Positions 7,601 to 9,540 of a stretch of DNA of 9,540 nucleotides are shown here, piece by piece (the first letter of the stretch is position 1; every line of letters starts with the position of its first letter). A program made the position numbers and the translations under genes. Source of the DNA: Candidatus Wolfebacteria bacterium CG_4_10_14_0_8_um_filter_39_64 (GTDB taxonomy: Bacteria > Patescibacteriota > Minisyncoccia > UBA6257 > UBA9933); NCBI GenBank assembly GCA_002784365.1, contig PFKY01000056.1, forward strand, positions 1 through 9,540, in the 5' to 3' direction. The notes beneath the pieces are model-generated. The model worked only from the letters and a program-made list of their open reading frames with translations, was not told where the DNA came from and made no database searches.

Positions 7601-8260
7601 GACGGCGTTATTGAGGACGTCGAGGAACGGGGAACGCTGAAAGTGATTAAATTGAAAGTTTCGGCTGGAAATAAAAAATCCAAAAAAGCTAAAGTTATGG
7701 AATATACGGTTCCGCGGACCAATATTATTTTTGTCAAACCGAAGCAAGTCATGAAGAAGGGCGACCAGATTTCCGAAGGCAGTATCGACATCAGAGAACT
7801 TTTTGAATTGAAGGGCCGGGAAGCGGTTGAACGGTATATCACCAACGAAGTCCAGAAAATTTATGTTTCAGAAGGAACTACCATCAGCGATAAACACATT
7901 GAAATCATCATTAAGAAAATGTTTTCGCGAGTAATGATTAAAGAGCCCGGAGGAACTGATTTTATAATCGGAGAAATTGTCGAAAAATCGAAGTTTCTTG
8001 AGATTAATCGCGAGGCAAAAAGAAAGAAAAAGGAACCGGCCCGGGCAAAACAACTTTTAACCGGCATTACCAAAACGGCTCTTTCCACCGAGAGTTGGCT
8101 CTCAGCCGCTTCTTTTCAGGAAACGGCTCGGGTATTGGTGATGGCAGCGGCCGAAGGAAGAGTGGATAATCTCAGGGGTCTGAAAGAGAACGTAATTATC
8201 GGCCGTTTGATTCCAGCCGGAACCGGTTTTCGTAAAACAAAACCGAGCGATGAAACATAG
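4676..8260 (+). CDS. rpoC: DNA-directed RNA polymerase subunit beta-prime
   Basis: This 1194-aa catalytic subunit is similar in length to the Bacillus form. Zinc site 1 is C56, C58, C71, C74 (CYC...CDRC). A charged segment at 136-179 adds about 40 residues relative to E. coli. The clamp region reads RPEWMILTVLPVMPPDLRP, then TSDLNDLYRRVINRNNRL. GKRVDYSGR is at 371-379. The Mg-binding NADFDGDQM at 485-493 has D487, D489 and D491. An 11-residue palindrome-encoded insertion lies at 544-554, right after LGCYYLTKI. The bridge helix starts near G774. Zinc site 2 is C822, C893, C900, C903. The trigger loop LTLRTFHTGG has L937 where E. coli has M932, with R938 and H941 conserved. The C-terminus RGLKENVIIGRLIPAGTGF is intact. 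The ATG sits 3 nt after rpoB with no Shine-Dalgarno, so translational coupling is likely. The stop is TAG. Confidence 0.98.
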   Translation: MEFDALKLKIASPEEILLWSYGEVLKAETINYRSQRPEKDGLFSERIFGPTKDYECYCGKYRRIRYKGIICDRCGVEVARASVRRERMGHIKLAAPVTHVWFLKTIPSKIGLFLNTPLQRLEKVIYYAAYIVTNVKEENKKQALEELEREFKSRKKTDKGGLEGLKSAMSEAKEELLSLKPGKILSEVEYFNLARRFANVFEASSGAEAVRKILENIDLKKEALKIEQELKGVKDITKERYLLYRLKLIRSFIKNNVRPEWMILTVLPVMPPDLRPMVALDGGRYATSDLNDLYRRVINRNNRLKKLMELRAPEIIITNEKRMLQEAVDALVDNTARLGSQPQLSSQRRPLRSLADILKGKQGRFRQNLLGKRVDYSGRSVIVVGPDLRLNECGIPKKMALELFKPFVLNKIIERGMAHNIRNANHLIEMASPEIWAILEEVIADRKVLLNRAPTLHRLGIQAFKPILIEDLCIRIPPMVCSAFNADFDGDQMAVHLPLTEEAQKEATELMLSSNNILKPATGNPITAPSQDIILGCYYLTKINPVRNDISNGVKEAGARQARIFASPEEAILAYDFEYLKINEPIRVKIDKDFVETSAGRLIFNGVLPKDFNFINKTLNKKELQKFVTELIEKYELNQVWQILDEIKRLGFYYATLSGISWGMDDLVIPPEKKKILKEAENEIALIRKHYQDGLLTSSECRIKIIEVWERVVGEVGRKVPLYLDHYGPVYSIIDSGARGGWSQPAQMAGMKGLVQSPKGETIELPIRASYKEGLNVLEFFINTHGARKGLIDTALKTASAGYLTRRLVDVAQDLVVKENNCGTTEGIEIFRSDGEEFSYGFGQRLFSRTVAEDVKVGKKIIVRANGIITRKIAEVIEKSKIQSVKIRSPITCKTLHGICSKCYGLDLGRNEPVKLGEAVGIIAAQSIGEPGTQLTLRTFHTGGVAGVDITHGLPRVQELFEIRIPKGKAPLAEFDGVIEDVEERGTLKVIKLKVSAGNKKSKKAKVMEYTVPRTNIIFVKPKQVMKKGDQISEGSIDIRELFELKGREAVERYITNEVQKIYVSEGTTISDKHIEIIIKKMFSRVMIKEPGGTDFIIGEIVEKSKFLEINREAKRKKKEPARAKQLLTGITKTALSTESWLSAASFQETARVLVMAAAEGRVDNLRGLKENVIIGRLIPAGTGFRKTKPSDET
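6306..6336 (+). repeat. 31-bp palindromic element inserted in frame within rpoC
   Basis: The arms ACCCCGTTAGAAAT (6306-6319) and ATTTCTAACGGGGT (6323-6336) are perfect reverse complements over 14 bp, with loop GAT (6320-6322). Flanking bases 6305 and 6337 do not pair, so the symmetry ends sharply. In frame it encodes NPVRNDISNGV (residues 544-554 of RpoC). Recalled E. coli, B. subtilis and T. thermophilus sequences have 17 residues from YYxT to the hydrophobic residue before the next helix, and this protein has 28; removing these 11 residues restores exactly 17. That indicates a 33-nt in-frame insertion. No U-tract follows, so it is not an intrinsic terminator. I interpret it as a minimal palindromic mobile element. 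No second copy is present in this window. Confidence 0.85.
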
Positions 8261-8284
8261 ACAATTTATCGATTATCGTGTACT

Positions 8285-8764
8285 ATGGTGAATAATATGA
8301 TCGAAGAAGGAGAAGGAAAAAATTATGAAGTCGGTTTTTTAATTAAATCCGACTCGGATAAAGGAGGGCTTATTAAAATTTTAGAAGACAACCAATTTTC
8401 GATTATTAATGAGGGTCAAATATCAAGGATAAAATTGGCTTACCCCATTAAAAAAGAAAATTTTGCCTATTTTGGCTACCTGCATTTTTCCGGCGTTCCC
8501 GCAAATATCCGAAATTTAAGCGACAAATTAAAGACCGAATCAAAAATTTTAAGATTTTCTATCATTCCTCAGTCCGTGGAAGAAACCGAAAGCAGGATTT
8601 CCGAAGAGATTTATTCAGCTCGGGCAAGACATTTTCCAGAGCGCCAGAAAGTTCAGGGAACTCCTTTTCAGCCGTCGACCTCTCAATTACCCAAAAAGCC
8701 GGCCAGAACCGAAGCGCTCAGCAACGAAGCATTGGAGAAAAAATTAGAAGAAATTTTAAAGTGA
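8285..8764 (+). CDS. rpsF: 30S ribosomal protein S6
   Basis: S6 binds the 30S platform together with S18. The ferredoxin-like core runs from about residue 13 (NYEVGFLIKSD) through SRIKLAYPIKKENFAYFGYLHF, matching the S6 signature RxLAYPI and the following strand, to LSDKLKTESKILRFSII near 98. At 159 aa it is longer than T. thermophilus S6 (101) or E. coli S6 (131). The extra C-terminal ~55 residues are polar, with a Pro/Gln/Ser linker and a charged helix NEALEKKLEEILK. The start is ATG 8285, 24 nt after rpoC; ATG 8297 (Met5) is an equally plausible start, since residues 1-11 are outside the conserved core. Neither has a Shine-Dalgarno. The gap holds no recognisable S6:S18 leader hairpin. It ends in TGA, which shows UGA acts as a stop here. 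Confidence 0.93.
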   Translation: MVNNMIEEGEGKNYEVGFLIKSDSDKGGLIKILEDNQFSIINEGQISRIKLAYPIKKENFAYFGYLHFSGVPANIRNLSDKLKTESKILRFSIIPQSVEETESRISEEIYSARARHFPERQKVQGTPFQPSTSQLPKKPARTEALSNEALEKKLEEILK

Positions 8765-8771
8765 TAATAAT

Positions 8772-9224
8772 ATGAATCTCAACAAGGTTTTCATTCTCGG
8801 TCGGTTGACGGCCGATCCCCAACTCAGGACAACGCCAACTGGCCAACAGGTGGCCAGTTTCGGAGTAGCCACCAACCGGATTTGGAATGACAAAACCGGC
8901 TCCCGCCAACAGGAAGTTGAATACCACAATGTGGTGGTTTGGGGCCGACAAGCGGAAATTGTCAGTCAGTTTTTGACCAAGGGAAGTTTGCTTTTGGTTG
9001 AGGGTCGGATGCGGACAAGAACCTGGCAAAATAAGCAAGGTCAAAATCAAAGAACCACCGAGATTATCGGCGAAAGGATTCAGTTGGGACCGCGGTCAAG
9101 CCAAAGCCAAACTGGATTTAACAAGCCGGAAGCCGAAGAGACAAAAAGTGTTTCCCCTAAGAAAGAATTACCGGAAATAGATATTAACGAAGAAGATATT
9201 AAAGCAGAAGATTTACCATTCTAA
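8772..9224 (+). CDS. ssb: Single-stranded DNA-binding protein
   Basis: This 150-aa protein coats single-stranded DNA during replication and repair. The N-terminal OB fold (about 1-105) opens with MNLNKVFILGRLTADPQLR, then PTGQQVASFGVATNR, YHNVVVWGRQAEIV, KGSLLLVEGRMRTRTW and an ending GERIQLG. DNA-stacking aromatics are in place: W38 (E. coli W40), Y51 (W54), W57 (F60) and W85 (W88). A polar linker rich in Gln, Ser, Lys and Glu covers about 107-137, and the protein ends in the acidic tip EEDIKAEDLPF, the partner-binding tail that recruits repair and replication proteins. It starts 7 nt after rpsF, has no Shine-Dalgarno, and sits between the two S6/S18 partner genes as in many bacteria. Confidence 0.97.
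   Translation: MNLNKVFILGRLTADPQLRTTPTGQQVASFGVATNRIWNDKTGSRQQEVEYHNVVVWGRQAEIVSQFLTKGSLLLVEGRMRTRTWQNKQGQNQRTTEIIGERIQLGPRSSQSQTGFNKPEAEETKSVSPKKELPEIDINEEDIKAEDLPF
8837..8859 (+). repeat. Perfect 9-bp inverted repeat inside ssb
   Basis: AACTGGCCA (8837-8845) and TGGCCAGTT (8851-8859) are exact reverse complements with loop ACAGG (8846-8850). The stem would form in the ssb mRNA 65 nt after the start codon, over codons 22-30 (P-T-G-Q-Q-V-A-S-F). No U-run follows. The region encodes a conserved OB-fold segment, so the symmetry may be incidental to codon choice. It could alternatively slow ribosomes or act as an mRNA regulatory element. Confidence 0.5.
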
Positions 9225-9233
9225 AAAGCAACT

Positions 9234-9431
9234 ATGCAATGTTTTTTTTGTTCTCAAAACTCAAAAACCATAGATTATAAAGAAGCTGAACTGCTTAAAA
9301 GATATATTTCGTCTCAAGCCAAGATTATTAATCCCCGCTACACCGGTACCTGCGCCAAACACCAGCGAATGTTGGCCCGGGCGATAAAAAGAGCCAGAAT
9401 TATGGGGCTGTTACCTTTTGTCAGGCGATAA
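9234..9431 (+). CDS. rpsR: 30S ribosomal protein S18
   Basis: This 65-aa protein is slightly shorter than E. coli S18 (75 aa), lacking its basic N-terminal extension. Conserved stretches are IDYKEAELLKRYIS, the TGTCAKHQR box and LARAIKRARIMGLLPF. C3 and C6 with C40 and H43 make a CX2C...CX2H set, the pattern of the zinc-binding (C+) form of S18; metal binding is inferred from these residues. S18 pairs with S6 on the 30S platform and contacts 16S rRNA. The gene starts 9 nt after ssb and ends 3 nt before recA. The rplI gene that often follows rpsR elsewhere is not here. Confidence 0.96.
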   Translation: MQCFFCSQNSKTIDYKEAELLKRYISSQAKIINPRYTGTCAKHQRMLARAIKRARIMGLLPFVRR

Positions 9432-9434
9432 ATT

Positions 9435-9540
9435 ATGAAAAAAGACAACGAAAAATCCACTGACCTTGATAAACTCCTTGATTCTCTTCAGGATAAATTT
9501 GGCGAAGGCGCGATAATGAAATTGGACTTCGTTAAAAAAG
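9435..9540 (+). CDS. recA: Recombinase RecA, N-terminal fragment (3' end outside window)
   Basis: An ATG 3 nt after the rpsR stop opens a frame that runs off the window after 35 full codons. LDKLLDSLQDKFGEGAIMKL matches the RecA N-terminal helix and its near-invariant FGxGxIMxL motif. The nucleotide-binding Walker motifs lie beyond the edge, so the assignment rests on this motif plus the absence of frame breaks. An AGG 11 nt before the ATG is too short and distant to count as a Shine-Dalgarno. RecA forms filaments on single-stranded DNA for homologous recombination and SOS signalling; lying directly after ssb and rpsR, it would be co-transcribed with its ssDNA-binding partner. No LexA-box-like sequence is seen in the 3-nt gap. 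Confidence 0.87.
   Translation, partial: MKKDNEKSTDLDKLLDSLQDKFGEGAIMKLDFVKK

Noticed and set aside
8207..8235. Possible internal promoter (TTGATT) for rpsF in the 3' end of rpoC
   Set aside because: The hexamer at correct spacing (TCGTAA) is a poor -10, and a TAAAAC alternative is 20 bp away. TTGATT itself encodes part of the conserved RLIPAG segment.
8266..8280. ATCGATTATCG near-repeat in the rpoC-rpsF gap
   Set aside because: It is too short and imperfect for a terminator or operator and is not followed by a T-run.
8307..8342. Good Shine-Dalgarno-like AGGAGAAGGA followed by an ATG and a 5-codon frame inside rpsF
   Set aside because: The ATG is out of frame with S6 and stops after five codons. 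The purine run simply encodes the EEGEGK stretch, and other genes here do not use Shine-Dalgarno.
8998..9180. Alternate-frame 60-codon reading frame inside ssb
   Set aside because: It lies wholly within the ssb OB fold and linker, and its translation is a basic low-complexity string with no family resemblance.

Overview
The window is a gene-dense, single-strand stretch of core housekeeping genes, all on the + strand: the end of a RodA/FtsW-family gene, mltG, rpoB, rpoC, rpsF, ssb, rpsR and the start of recA. The organism is bacterial and most likely a member of the Candidate Phyla Radiation (Patescibacteria, Parcubacteria-like). This is an inference from four things: the compact beta subunit (1065 aa), the absence of Shine-Dalgarno motifs before every visible start, the scrambled operon order around rpoBC, and the overall protein style. 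All three stop codons end genes here (TAA mostly, TAG for rpoC, TGA for rpsF), so UGA has not been reassigned. The base composition is moderately AT-rich.

Layout: 1-1405 is a peptidoglycan block, with a RodA-like SEDS glycosyltransferase C-terminus and then the lytic transglycosylase MltG. The 68-nt gap between them carries two copies of a 9-mer. The 69-nt gap at 1406-1474 carries the only convincing promoter candidate, placed to drive rpoB. From 1475 to the right edge, six genes follow with gaps of 3, 24, 7, 9 and 3 nt, which reads as one operon: the two large RNA polymerase subunits, then S6, Ssb, S18 and RecA. This joins the classical rpsF-ssb-rpsR cluster directly to rpoBC. The usual rplKAJL upstream and rpsL-rpsG-fusA downstream neighbours are absent, as is rplI after rpsR.

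The most interesting feature is inside rpoC. A perfect 14-bp inverted repeat with a 3-nt loop (6306-6336) accounts for an 11-residue in-frame insertion (NPVRNDISNGV, residues 544-554) downstream of the catalytic NADFDGD motif. It behaves like a minimal protein-coding palindromic mobile element, analogous in concept to the Rickettsia palindromic elements. Only one of the three forward frames across it gives this peptide and stays open into the host gene; the opposite orientation would encode almost the same peptide. Lesser signals are a 7-nt periodic A-rich tail at the 3' end of rpoB, a consistent ANTATG start context without Shine-Dalgarno, an extra charged segment of about 40 residues in the RpoC clamp region, and a 9-bp hairpin early in ssb.

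No tRNA, rRNA, CRISPR, insertion sequence or convincing intrinsic terminator was seen. No stretch over 300 nt lacks a gene.
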